Assembly: GCF_024497955.1 (NCBI RefSeq)
Contig: NZ_JANHKP010000010.1
Coordinates: 62,001-126,000, forward strand
Length of the DNA stretch: 64,000 nt
Source of the DNA: Streptomyces sp. C10-9-1
GTDB taxonomy: Bacteria > Actinomycetota > Actinomycetes > Streptomycetales > Streptomycetaceae
Direction: 5' to 3'
Part shown: piece by piece, positions 32,857-41,293 of the stretch
Layout of the letters: every line of letters starts with the position of its first letter
How positions within the stretch are numbered: position 1 is the stretch's first letter
Translations under genes and position numbers: made by a program
Notes under the pieces: generated by a model
Told to the model about the DNA's origin: nothing
Database searches by the model: none
What the model saw: the letters and a program-made list of their open reading frames with translations, nothing else

Positions 32857-33660
32857 TCAGTGCGCCGTCCATCCGCCGTCGAGTGCCACCGAGGTGCCGG
32901 TGATGAAGGAGGCGTGCGGGCTGCACAGGTAGGCCACGGCCTCGGCGACCTCTTCCGGTTCGGCGAGCCGCCTGATCGCGGCCTCCCGCAGCATGACCTC
33001 GTTCAGCACCCGGTCCTCGGGCAGCCCGTGGGCCGCCGCCTGGTCGGCGAGCTGCCGCTCCACCAGGGGCGTGCGCACATAGCCGGGGTTCACGCAGACC
33101 GAGGTCACCCCGTGGGGCGCCCCTTCGAGGGCGGCCGTCTTGGAGAGCCCCTCGAGGCCGTGCTTGGCCGCCACGTAGGCGGACTTGTAGGCCGAGGCGC
33201 GTACGCCGTGGACGGAGGAGATGTTGACGATGCGGCCCCAGCCGCGCGCGTACATGTGCGGCAGAGCGCCGCGGATCAGCCGGAACGGGGCCTCCAGCAT
33301 CACCGTGAGGACGGTGTGGAACGCCTCCGGCGGGAACTCCTGGATGGGACGGACCAGTTGCAGGCCGGCGTTGTTGACCAGGACGTCCGTACCCGCCGCC
33401 GCGGACTCGGCGGCGTCGAGGTCGGTCAGGTCGAGGGTGCGGGTCTTTACGGTGCCGCGGAGCCCCTCCGCCCGGCTGAGCAGGGCGGCGAGGCCGTCGG
33501 CGTCCCGGTCCAGGGCACGGACCTCGGCCCCCGCGGCGGCGAGGCGGAGTGCGCAGGCGCGGCCGATGCCGCCTGCGGCACCCGTGACCAGGGCCGTCCG
33601 CCCGCCGAGGTCGAGGGAGACGGAGAGGTCGTGGGGGTCTGGAGGGGTGGGCGCGCTCAT
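32857..33660 (-). CDS. 3-Hydroxybutyrate dehydrogenase (SDR family)
   Basis: A 267-residue classical short-chain dehydrogenase: cofactor motif TGAAGGIGRACALRL, NNAGLQL, catalytic serine in NISSVHGVRAS, YVAAKHGLEG carrying the YxxxK pair, and a C-terminal ITGTSVALDGGW. VHGVRASAYKSAYVAAKHG strongly resembles D-3-hydroxybutyrate dehydrogenases, which oxidise 3-hydroxybutyrate to acetoacetate. The ATG at 33660 has TAGCGT seven bases upstream, so the mRNA is probably leaderless. It is downstream of no other gene on this strand; the neighbouring PucR and MHS genes suggest a small utilisation locus. Confidence 0.87.
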   Translation of the reverse strand: MSAPTPPDPHDLSVSLDLGGRTALVTGAAGGIGRACALRLAAAGAEVRALDRDADGLAALLSRAEGLRGTVKTRTLDLTDLDAAESAAAGTDVLVNNAGLQLVRPIQEFPPEAFHTVLTVMLEAPFRLIRGALPHMYARGWGRIVNISSVHGVRASAYKSAYVAAKHGLEGLSKTAALEGAPHGVTSVCVNPGYVRTPLVERQLADQAAAHGLPEDRVLNEVMLREAAIRRLAEPEEVAEAVAYLCSPHASFITGTSVALDGGWTAH

Positions 33661-33715
33661 GCCTCGCACGCTAGGGAGCAATCGGCGGCGGACCCATAGG
33701 GCCAGGGCCCACAGT

Positions 33716-34198
33716 TCAGTCGGAATCAGTGGGTTGGAACCATGCCGGTCCCTCGGTCAGGGCGTGCTTGATCCGGAAGAGGGCGTACTCCTGGAGCTCG
33801 GGCAGGGCGTCCACGGGGAACCACCCCACCTCCAGGGACTCCTCGTCGTTGACGCGTGCCCGGCCGCCCACGGCGCGGCACCGCAGGGTGATGTCCATGT
33901 ACTGGCAGCGGTCGCCGTTGGGATAGGTGACGGGCCGTGGCAGGGCCTGCACGAGGACCACCCGCTCGGCCACGCACCGCACCGCCGTCTCCTCCATGAC
34001 CTCGCGCTCGGCCGTGGCGGCGGGCTCCTCCCCCGGCTCGCAGATCCCGCCGATGACCGACCACCGGCCGTTGTCGGCACGCCGCCCGAGCAGCACCCGC
34101 CCGCGGTCGTCGAAGACGACGGCGCTCACTCCGGGCAGGTAGAGCAGCTGGTGGCCCGCGGTGGCCCGGATCTCTCGGATGAAGTCGGGGGTGCCCAT
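33716..34198 (-). CDS. NUDIX hydrolase
   Basis: A 160-residue NUDIX pyrophosphatase. The NUDIX box starts at GGICEPGEEPAATAEREVME and continues with EET, keeping the metal-binding glutamates. HQLLYLPGVSAVVFDD is the usual N-terminal strand. Substrates (nucleoside diphosphate derivatives) cannot be told from the sequence. The ATG at 34198 follows TAAGGT by seven bases and lacks a ribosome site, a leaderless arrangement. Confidence 0.9.
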   Translation of the reverse strand: MGTPDFIREIRATAGHQLLYLPGVSAVVFDDRGRVLLGRRADNGRWSVIGGICEPGEEPAATAEREVMEETAVRCVAERVVLVQALPRPVTYPNGDRCQYMDITLRCRAVGGRARVNDEESLEVGWFPVDALPELQEYALFRIKHALTEGPAWFQPTDSD

Positions 34199-34306
34199 GG
34201 AAGGGACCTTAGCCGCAGGCGGGGCAGGCGGCCGCCCGGGGACCCGGCTCCCCGGGAGCAGGCCGTACCGGCCCGGGTCGGCCCGCCGGGAGAGGGGGGC
34301 GGTCCG

Positions 34307-35920
34307 TCAGCGGGCGTCCGCCCCGGCGGACAGGCGGCCGCGCTCCCGCAGGGCGCCGACCGCCACCGCACCGAGCGCGCCCGCCGCGAGCAGGACCACC
34401 AGGGCCTCGGGCAGCGCACCCACGCGGGTCGCCGGGGTGAGGGACGAGCGCAGCGGCACCTCGGCGACCAGGGCGTCCGGGGTGAACAGCTCCGTCTGCT
34501 GGACGACCCGGCCGTCGGGCATGATCACCGCGCTGACCCCGCTGGTGACGGGCACCACGACCGTCCGGCTGTGCTCCACGGCCCGCACCCGCGACATGGC
34601 GAGCTGCTGGTAGGTCATCTCGCTGCGCCCGAAGGTGGCGTTGTTGCTCGGCACGGTGATCATCTGCGCGCCGTGGGTCACGGTGTCCCGGGCAGCCCGG
34701 TCGAAGGCCGCCTCGTAGCAGGTCACCAGGCCCACGCGGGTCCCGGCGAGGTCGAAGACGCCGACCTCGTCGCCGGGCCCGAAGTCGCGCCGTACCCGGT
34801 CGACGTCGGAGCTGAACAACCGCACGAAGGAGCGCATCGGAATGTACTCGCCGAACGGCTGCACGATGCGCTTCTCGTAGGTGTCGACGGGGCCCTCCCC
34901 GGGCCGCCACTCGATCAGGGTGTTGCGCAGCGGCCCGGTCTCGGGTGTCACCACGGCGCCGACCACCGTGGGAACGCCGATGGCGGCCACGGCCTCGTCG
35001 ATCACCCGGCGGGCGTCCGCGTTGCGGTACGGGTCGAGGTCGGAGGAGTTCTCCGGCCAGAGCACGAAGTCCGGCCGGGGCTCCCGGCCGGCCGCCACGT
35101 CGGCGGCGAGCTGCTCGGTCCGCTGCGCGTGGTTGTCCAGCACCGCCCGGCGCTGGGCGTTGAAGTCGAGACCGAGGCGGGGCACGTTCCCCTGGATCGC
35201 GGCGACGGTCGCGGTGCCGTCCTCGGCCGCGGCGTCGACCAGCGGGCGGGCGGCCGCCGCGGCCGCGGGCGGAAGCAGCAGGGCGAGCAGGGCGGCGACG
35301 GCCCCGAGGCGGTGCACGGCCGCACCCGCGCGCCGCGCGCGGGCGGCCTGGCGGACGGTCTCCAGCAGCCCGAAGCCGCACAGGGCGACGGCGAACCCCA
35401 GGACGGGCGTGCCGCCGAGGGCGGCCAGGGGCAGGAAGACGCCGTCGGCCTGCCCGAAGGCGATCTTGCCCCAGGGGAAGCCCCCGAAGGGCACCCGTGC
35501 GCGCAGCGCCTCCCCCGCGATCCACACGGCCGCGGCCCACAGCGGCCACCCCGGCAGCCGTGAGACCGCCGCGATGCCCGTGCAGGTGACGGCGACGAAC
35601 ACGGCTTCCGCGACGGCCAGGGCCAGCCACGGCCCCGGGCCGACCTCCTCTCCCGTCCACTGCAGGAGCGGCAGCATGAAGGCGAGTCCGGCAAGCAGGC
35701 CGAGCCCCAGTCCGGCCCGCAGCCGGCGCCCGCGCAGCACCCAGCCGAGGAGGGCGAACGCCGGGACGGCCAGCCACCACAGCGGACGGGGCGGGAAGCT
35801 CAGGAAGAGCAGCGCCCCGGCGAGCAGCGCCGCCACCGGTGGGATGAACCGGCCGGCGAGCGGGCGTCCGCCCGCCTTCGGGGGCCGGGACGGGTCGGCG
35901 GGGGCGATGGTCGTGGTCAC
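34307..35920 (-). CDS. lnt: Apolipoprotein N-acyltransferase
   Basis: A 537-residue membrane enzyme that adds a third acyl chain to lipoproteins. About six N-terminal helices (to residue 210) are followed by a periplasmic-side nitrilase-fold domain. The Glu-Lys-Cys catalytic set is visible in LWPENSSDLDP, YEKRIVQPFGEYIP and LVTCYEAAFD. One more helix closes the protein near the C-terminus. The GTG at 35920 is preceded by TAGACT at seven bases and no ribosome site, so the transcript is likely leaderless. Streptomyces genomes often hold more than one lnt; which copy this is cannot be decided. Confidence 0.92.
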   Translation of the reverse strand: MTTTIAPADPSRPPKAGGRPLAGRFIPPVAALLAGALLFLSFPPRPLWWLAVPAFALLGWVLRGRRLRAGLGLGLLAGLAFMLPLLQWTGEEVGPGPWLALAVAEAVFVAVTCTGIAAVSRLPGWPLWAAAVWIAGEALRARVPFGGFPWGKIAFGQADGVFLPLAALGGTPVLGFAVALCGFGLLETVRQAARARRAGAAVHRLGAVAALLALLLPPAAAAAARPLVDAAAEDGTATVAAIQGNVPRLGLDFNAQRRAVLDNHAQRTEQLAADVAAGREPRPDFVLWPENSSDLDPYRNADARRVIDEAVAAIGVPTVVGAVVTPETGPLRNTLIEWRPGEGPVDTYEKRIVQPFGEYIPMRSFVRLFSSDVDRVRRDFGPGDEVGVFDLAGTRVGLVTCYEAAFDRAARDTVTHGAQMITVPSNNATFGRSEMTYQQLAMSRVRAVEHSRTVVVPVTSGVSAVIMPDGRVVQQTELFTPDALVAEVPLRSSLTPATRVGALPEALVVLLAAGALGAVAVGALRERGRLSAGADAR

Positions 35921-36079
35921 CTGCCGGAGTCTACGGCGGAGGGCGTGGGCACGGCAGGGCGGTCCGGGGAGCAGGGCCGGGAGCGGTCGGCACGGGCCCC
36001 GGGGGGCCCGGGGAGGGCGGCACCGCGCGGGGCGGTGCGCAGGGCGCGGGTCCGCCGGGCGGGGGCGGGAGCGCGGACC

Positions 36080-36643
36080 TCAGGAGCGGGGCACGGTCCC
36101 CGGGCTCATGCCGCCGCGTATCCGCTCGCGGATGACCCGCACCGCCAGCTCGGCGTCGTCCACGGTGACGGTGAAGGTCTTGCCGTCGCTGAGCGTGACG
36201 ACGAGGCCCTCTCCCCGGCGCACCACGACGGCCGTCCCCTTGTCGGGGCGCCAGCGGAAGCCCCAGCCGCCCCACTGGTGCGGGGTGACCTTCGGCTCGA
36301 AGTCGGCGCCGACCACCTGGTCCAGCGGGATGCGCCGGCGGGGCAGCCCGATGTGGCCGCAGCGCACGTCCAGGGCCTCGCGGTCCACCGTGACGTCCAC
36401 GTGGACGAAGGCCAGCGTGCCGTAGAGCATCATCAGGCCCGCGGCCACACAGCCGATCACGGCCATGAGCAGGGCGGCGATACCGGTGGTCCAGTTGCCG
36501 TCGACGGCCAGCTTGATGCCCAGGGCCAGGCACGCCGCGCCCGCCGCGGCGAGGACCCACTGCATGCGGTTGCTCGCACGTCCGGTCCAGACCTCGGGAA
36601 GCGGGGTGCTCCCGGGACCGATGCGGCGGAAGTGGTGCCTCAT
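36080..36643 (-). CDS. Membrane protein with bacterial PH-like domain
   Basis: A 187-residue protein. Two hydrophobic helices (about 28-46 and 55-80) are followed by a soluble domain with the PH-like pattern GHIGLPRRRIPLDQVVGADF and GWGFRWRPDKGTAVVVRRGEGLVV, ending in TVDDAELAVRVIRERI. The role is unknown. The ATG at 36643 follows TACCCT by seven bases without a ribosome site (leaderless type). A longer in-frame start upstream would add only arginine/proline-rich residues and is rejected. Confidence 0.82.
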   Translation of the reverse strand: MRHHFRRIGPGSTPLPEVWTGRASNRMQWVLAAAGAACLALGIKLAVDGNWTTGIAALLMAVIGCVAAGLMMLYGTLAFVHVDVTVDREALDVRCGHIGLPRRRIPLDQVVGADFEPKVTPHQWGGWGFRWRPDKGTAVVVRRGEGLVVTLSDGKTFTVTVDDAELAVRVIRERIRGGMSPGTVPRS

Positions 36644-36770
36644 GCTGTGGAGGGTACCCACGAACGCGGGGCGGGGCACGGTCCGCGCCTGACGCAGCGT
36701 GGTCGTCCCAGGCGGGCGCCCCGGCGGGCGGCGTCCGGACGGGGCGGGCGGGCCCCGGGCCGGTGCCGCC

Positions 36771-37553
36771 CTAGGACACGGCGGCCCCCGCGCCGAGCAG
36801 CCGGCCCTCCGCATAGGCGAGCGCGGGCGCGGGGAGCTCCGCCTCCCGTCCGCTGAGCAGCACCGACAGCCGCCCGCTCGGCGCGGCGCCCGGCGCGGGT
36901 TCGATGCCGCCGCGCCGCAGCGCCTGGGCGGCGACGGCCTCCGCGGAGCCGTGGAGCACGGGCGCGGGGCCGGTGCCCGCGACGGCGGCCCTGATCCGCC
37001 GTGCGACCAGCTCGTAGTGGGTGCACCCGAGGACGAGCGCCGCCAGGTGGGGCGGGGTCAGCGCGGCCGCCGCGGCGACGGCGCGGTCGATGGCCTGCTC
37101 GTCGGCCTTCTCCACGGCGTCGGCGAGCCCGGGGCAGGGCACCTCGGTCACCTCGACGCCCTGGGCGAAGTCCCTGATCAGCCCTCGCTGGTACGGGCTC
37201 CCCGTGGTGGCGGGCGTGGCCCAGATGGCGACCGGTCCGCCGCCGGAGGCGGCCGGCTTGATGGCGGGCACGGTCCCGATGACGGGGATGCCGGGCTCCA
37301 GCTCGGCGCGGAGCGCGGGCAGGGCGTGGACGCTGGCGGTGTTGCAGGCGACGATCAGCGCGTCGGGTCCCCCGGCGGCCACCGCCCGGGCGACGAGCAG
37401 CGCCCGCTCGGTGAGGCTGCGGGGCGTCCGGGGGCCCCAGGGCATGCCGTCCGGGTCCGAGGAGAGCAGGAGATCGGCGTCCGGCCGCAGCCGGCGCACG
37501 GCGGCGGCCGCCGCGAGCAGCCCGATCCCGGAGTCCATGAGCGCGATCTTCAC
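36771..37553 (-). CDS. Aspartate/glutamate racemase family protein (MurI-like)
   Basis: A 260-residue protein with both catalytic cysteines of the cofactor-independent racemase family: LIVACNTASVHALPAL and LVLGCTHYELVARR. The N-terminal MDSGIGLLAAAAAV replaces the usual DSGVGGL of MurI, and IGTVPAIKPA is conserved. It could make D-glutamate for peptidoglycan, but the altered N-terminus and the isolated position suggest a paralogue. TATGGT lies six bases before the GTG at 37553 (leaderless pattern). It is divergent from the glycosyltransferase gene, with starts only about 60 bases apart. Confidence 0.82.
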   Translation of the reverse strand: MKIALMDSGIGLLAAAAAVRRLRPDADLLLSSDPDGMPWGPRTPRSLTERALLVARAVAAGGPDALIVACNTASVHALPALRAELEPGIPVIGTVPAIKPAASGGGPVAIWATPATTGSPYQRGLIRDFAQGVEVTEVPCPGLADAVEKADEQAIDRAVAAAAALTPPHLAALVLGCTHYELVARRIRAAVAGTGPAPVLHGSAEAVAAQALRRGGIEPAPGAAPSGRLSVLLSGREAELPAPALAYAEGRLLGAGAAVS

Positions 37554-37611
37554 CCGGTCACCATAGTCGACCGCCCGGGCCGGGCCCCCGTCGTGCGGCA
37601 GACTGCGGCCC

Positions 37612-38859
37612 ATGACCGCCCTCGCGTGGACCGCCGCCGCGTCCCTGGCCGCCTGGTGCTGGCTGCTGCTCTTCCAGGGCTTCTTCTGGCGTACGGACCA
37701 GCGGCTGCCCCCGCGGCGGGAGGGGGCGGCGGAGCCGGACAGCTGGCCGGATGTCGCGGTCGTGGTGCCGGCCCGGGACGAGGCGGAGGTGCTCGCCCTG
37801 TCCCTGCCCTCGCTGCTGGCCCAGGACTACCCGGGCCGGGCCGAGGTGGTGCTGGTCGACGACGGGAGCAGCGACGGGACGGCCGCCCTCGCCCGCCGCC
37901 TGGCCGAGCGGTGCGGCGGACTGGCCCTGACGGTGGCGTCCCCGGGCGAACCGGAGCCGGGCTGGACGGGCAAGCTGTGGGCGCTGCGGCACGGCATGGA
38001 GGTGGCCGGGGCAGGCGACCCGGAGTTCTGGCTGCTGACGGACGCGGACATCGCCCACGAGCCGGACAGCCTGCGCCGGCTGGTCGAGGCGGCGCTGGAG
38101 CCGGGTGCGGGGCCCGCCGGGTGCGGCGGCGCCGCCGCGGAGCCGGGCGGGCAGGCGCGCGGCGGCTTCGACCTGGTGTCCCAGATGGCGCGGCTGAGGG
38201 TCGAGAACCGCTGGGAGCGGCTGGTGGTCCCCGCCTTCGTCTACTTCTTCGCGCAGCTGTACCCGTTCCGGCGGGTGAACCGCGCCTCGGGGCGCACCGC
38301 CGCGGCTGCCGGGGGCTGTGTGCTGCTCCGGGCCGCGACGGCCCGGAGCGCCGGGGTGCCCGCGGCGATCCGGCAGGCGGTGATCGACGACGTGTCGCTG
38401 GCCCGTGCCGTGCGGGGCGGCGGCGGGAGGATCTGGCTGGGGCTCGCGGACCGGGTGCGCAGTGTGCGCCCGTACCCGGGTCTGGGCGGGCTGTGGGACA
38501 TGGTGGCCCGCAGCGCCTACGCCCAGCTGCGGCACAGCCCGGTGCTGCTGGCGGGGACGGTGGCCGGGCTGGTGCTGGTGTACCTCGTCCCTCCGGTCGC
38601 GCTCGTCGCCGGGCTCGGCACCGGGGACGCCGCGGCCGCTGCGGCCGGGGGCCTCGCCTGGGCGGTCATGGCGGGGACGTACGCGCCGATGCTGCGCTAC
38701 TACGGGCTTCCGGCGGCGGGGGCGCCGCTGCTGCCGTTCACCGCCGTGCTGTACCTGCTGATGACGGTGGACTCGGCGGTGCGGCACCACCGGGGCCGGG
38801 GTGCGGCCTGGAAGGGGCGCACCTATGCGCGCCCCGAGGCCGCGCCGGGCGGGCGGTGA
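37612..38859 (+). CDS. Family 2 glycosyltransferase, HpnB-like
   Basis: A 415-residue membrane glycosyltransferase. An N-terminal anchor helix (about 4-22) is followed by a GT-A domain with VVVPARDEAEVL, VLVDDGSSDGT and a TDADI metal motif near 145, then GGCVLLRAATA and three C-terminal helices. The layout matches the hopene-associated glycosyltransferase HpnB, but no other hopanoid genes are in the window. No ribosome site is visible; CAGACT seven bases before the ATG is a weak leaderless match. Its stop codon lies in the loop of a 16-bp hairpin. Confidence 0.83.
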   Translation: MTALAWTAAASLAAWCWLLLFQGFFWRTDQRLPPRREGAAEPDSWPDVAVVVPARDEAEVLALSLPSLLAQDYPGRAEVVLVDDGSSDGTAALARRLAERCGGLALTVASPGEPEPGWTGKLWALRHGMEVAGAGDPEFWLLTDADIAHEPDSLRRLVEAALEPGAGPAGCGGAAAEPGGQARGGFDLVSQMARLRVENRWERLVVPAFVYFFAQLYPFRRVNRASGRTAAAAGGCVLLRAATARSAGVPAAIRQAVIDDVSLARAVRGGGGRIWLGLADRVRSVRPYPGLGGLWDMVARSAYAQLRHSPVLLAGTVAGLVLVYLVPPVALVAGLGTGDAAAAAAGGLAWAVMAGTYAPMLRYYGLPAAGAPLLPFTAVLYLLMTVDSAVRHHRGRGAAWKGRTYARPEAAPGGR

Positions 38860-38876
38860 GCCGCCCGCCCGGCGCG
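38841..38876. terminator. 16-bp hairpin with the stop codon in its loop
   Basis: CGCGCCGGGCGGGCGG (38841-38856) pairs perfectly with 38861-38876. The four-base loop TGAG contains the glycosyltransferase stop codon, so the last five codons form the left arm. It also faces the convergent TerD-type gene and likely terminates both. Confidence 0.75.
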
Positions 38877-38895
38877 GTCCGGGGGCGCCCGGCGG

Positions 38896-40143
38896 TCACT
38901 TCCGGCCGGGCGTCCAGTTCATGCCCCAGCCGTAGGCGTGGTCGACGGTGCGCTGCGGGCTGACGCCGCGGTCGGGCACCAGGAAGTTGGCCTCCCGCTG
39001 GACGACGAGGTCGGAGCCGGTGTTGGTGATCAGGGCGAGGGCGCAGACCGTGGACGGCACGGTGCACTCGCCGAGCGAGAAGTCCACCGGTGCGCCGTGC
39101 TGCGGCTGGAGGGTGACGGTCGCGTCGAGGTCGGCGAAGCTCCGGGCGCCCTCGTAGATCGTGACGAACACGAGGATGCGGCGCAGGGCCGCGGTGTGGT
39201 CCAGATTGACCGTCAGGTTCTCGCCGGAGGTGCCCCCGGTGCGGTCGTCGCCGTCGAGGTGGACGTAGGGCGGCTGGTGCAGGGAGCCGAAGGCGTTGCC
39301 GAGCGCCTGGACGACGCCCTTGCGGCCGTCGGTCAGTTCGTAGAGGGCGCACAGGTCGAGGTCGAGGTCGCCGTGCATGGCCATCGCCCTGCCCAGTTTG
39401 GCCCCCCACCCCTGGAACTGCTTGCGGACCTGCCAGCTGAGGTTCACGCGCAGGGTGCCGGAGGTACCGCCCTGCTTGACGAGGGAGACCGCGGGGGCCT
39501 CCTTGGTCAGGGTGACCTTGGTGAGGCGGACGGGGGCCGCGGGAGCGGGGGGTGCGGGCGGGGCCTGGGGGGCGGCGGGCTGCGGCGCGGGGGCGGTGGC
39601 GGGGGCCGGCGCCTGCTGCGGCTCGTCGACGGTGATGCCGAAGTCCGTGGCGAGCCCCTCCAGCCCGGTGCCGTAGCCCTGCCCGACGGCGCGGAACTTC
39701 CAGGCGCCCTGGCGGAGGTAGAGCTCACCGAGCACGAAGGCGGTCTCCACCGTGGCGTCCTGGCTGTCGTAGCGCGCCAGTTCCTCACCGGAGTCGGCGT
39801 CGAGGACCCGGACGTGGAGCTCCGGGACCTGGCCGAAGGTGCCGCCGTCGGCGGAGGCGGCGAGCACGATCCGCTCGATCGCCGGCTCGACGCGGTCCAG
39901 GTCGACGGTGAGCGTGTCCGCGGCGCCGCCCGCACCGGAGCCCTTGCCGTCGTGGCGGACGGCCCCGGAGGAGTGCGCGGGCTGGTTGTAGAAGACGAAG
40001 TCGGCGTCGGAACGGACCCGGCCGTCCGCGAGCAGCAGGGCCGAGGCGTCGATGTCCGGCACTCCGGGCCCGGCGCGCCATCCGGTCTCCACACGGATCC
40101 GCCGCGCCCGGAGCGGGGTGTTGGCTCCCTTAGCGAGCTGCAC
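38896..40143 (-). CDS. Two-domain TerD/TerA-type tellurium-resistance protein
   Basis: A 415-residue cytosolic protein with an N-terminal TerD domain (about 1-175: DADFVFYNQPAHSSGAVRHD, GELYLRQGAWKFRAVGQGY), a proline/alanine-rich linker (about 176-205) and a second TerD-like domain (DLDLDLCALYELTDGRKGVV, YVHLDGDDRTGGTSGENL). The duplicated layout is that of TerA. TerD folds bind calcium through such acidic loops, and the family is linked to tellurite and general stress tolerance. The GTG at 40143 gives the usual short LAKGAN start. No other ter gene is adjacent. Confidence 0.88.
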   Translation of the reverse strand: MQLAKGANTPLRARRIRVETGWRAGPGVPDIDASALLLADGRVRSDADFVFYNQPAHSSGAVRHDGKGSGAGGAADTLTVDLDRVEPAIERIVLAASADGGTFGQVPELHVRVLDADSGEELARYDSQDATVETAFVLGELYLRQGAWKFRAVGQGYGTGLEGLATDFGITVDEPQQAPAPATAPAPQPAAPQAPPAPPAPAAPVRLTKVTLTKEAPAVSLVKQGGTSGTLRVNLSWQVRKQFQGWGAKLGRAMAMHGDLDLDLCALYELTDGRKGVVQALGNAFGSLHQPPYVHLDGDDRTGGTSGENLTVNLDHTAALRRILVFVTIYEGARSFADLDATVTLQPQHGAPVDFSLGECTVPSTVCALALITNTGSDLVVQREANFLVPDRGVSPQRTVDHAYGWGMNWTPGRK

Positions 40144-40394
40144 GGCGGCCCCCGTCCCGGCGCGGTGCGCCCGGAAGCTCCGTTGTCGTCGACGTACGGT
40201 GCATACGTCCCCCTCCTCGGCCCCGACCCATCGGTAACCCTCTCTACGCTTGTCCTTTACACGATCACACCATGCCGCGGCGACCGATTTTCTCCAGTTC
40301 GCTCACATTGGGGATCCACGGTCACTCAGAGCTGCCGAAACAACCCACTTATCGGGCTCCCCAACCGGCACATCGTGGGCTTAACTTATGTGCC

Positions 40395-40841
40395 ATGACC
40401 TCGCCCCGCGCCACCTATGGCGGCGGTTACTACTCCGCGCCGTCGTTCCCCGACACCCCGATCTACGACTCCCTGGTCGCGGAGCGGGGCACGCCTCAGA
40501 TCGCCCCGATCCGAGTGCCCTCCGCCTACGACACCGGCAGCAGCCACCTGCCGGCGCTCCCCTCGGCCCTGCCCGCCCTCCCGGCGGCGCCCTCCCCGTC
40601 CGCCCCCGCCTACGGGTACCCGCAGCAGATGCCGCAGCCGGTACCGCTCCAGCAGGCCCCCGCGCCCTACATCCCGCAGCAGCCGGCCCCGCCGCGCGGC
40701 TACCCGGCGCCGCAGTACCAGGGCCAGCAGCCGCCCCGGCCCGCGGTCGGCGGCTACGAGTCCATGCGCCCGGCCGCCCGCCCGGCGCCCGCCCCGTACG
40801 AGGACCAGTACCACCGCCCGTACCCGGGCCGGGGGTACTGA
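40395..40841 (+). CDS. Conserved Streptomyces proline/tyrosine-rich protein (DUF6643-like)
   Basis: A 148-residue protein without hydrophobic helices. The N-terminus (YGGGYYSAPSFPDTPIYDS, then VAERGTPQIAPIRVPSAYDT) looks strongly conserved, while the rest is low-complexity Pro/Gln/Tyr/Ala (YGYPQQMPQPVP). I believe this matches DUF6643, known only from streptomycetes, but function is unknown. The ATG at 40395 follows TAACTT by seven bases with no ribosome site, again the leaderless pattern. It is divergent from the TerD-type gene. Confidence 0.75.
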   Translation: MTSPRATYGGGYYSAPSFPDTPIYDSLVAERGTPQIAPIRVPSAYDTGSSHLPALPSALPALPAAPSPSAPAYGYPQQMPQPVPLQQAPAPYIPQQPAPPRGYPAPQYQGQQPPRPAVGGYESMRPAARPAPAPYEDQYHRPYPGRGY

Positions 40842-40907
40842 GCCCGCACCCGCGGCCCGGACCGGTGCACGGCAGCGCCGGTCCGCCGCGGCACGAGGTC
40901 GACCACG

Positions 40908-40927
40908 GCCGCACGCCGGCGTGCGGC
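40908..40927 (+). terminator. Palindrome after the DUF6643-like gene
   Basis: GCCGCACGCC is followed directly by its inverted copy, 67 bases after the stop codon. Possible terminator. Confidence 0.45.
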
Positions 40928-41068
40928 GGCGGCGCGCCCTGCGCCGTCCGCCGCGCGGGGGGCGGCGCACGGCCGTGACACCCTGTCGGCAGCGGCCGCC
41001 AGGTGCCCCGGCGCGGGGGCACCGGCGCGCCGCCGCCGCGCGGTCCGCGCGGACCGCCGCATCCCTCG

Positions 41069-41091
41069 CCCGGCCGGAGTCTCCGGCCGGG
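41069..41091 (+). terminator. Stem-loop followed by T-run, no gene directly upstream
   Basis: CCCGGCCGGA pairs perfectly with TCCGGCCGGG around GTC and is followed by GTTT, closer to a canonical rho-independent terminator than most hairpins here. It is 230 bases past the nearest stop codon, so it might end a long 3' untranslated region or a small RNA. Confidence 0.5.
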
Positions 41092-41293
41092 TTTCCGCAC
41101 GTGTGCGTGCCACCCCGGGCTCCCGGCCCCCACCGGCACGGGGCGCGCCGGACCGGCCTGCCACATCCCGTCAACTCCGGCCCGCTCCGCGCGCTACGGT
41201 GGTGCGACGCCCTCTTCGACGGGCGCGGAGGGCGCCCCCGTCGGCGCGCCCCGGTGCACGACACGGACCACGAGGTGGGGGCAGAGCAGCACG

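Larger units (their letters stand above)
40842..41293. other. Gene-free region with two hairpins
   Basis: About 450 bases without a gene. A 20-base palindrome lies at 40908-40927. A terminator-like hairpin followed by TTT is at 41069-41091. TACGGT at 41195-41200 is a plausible -10 for the beta-helix gene. Confidence 0.5.
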
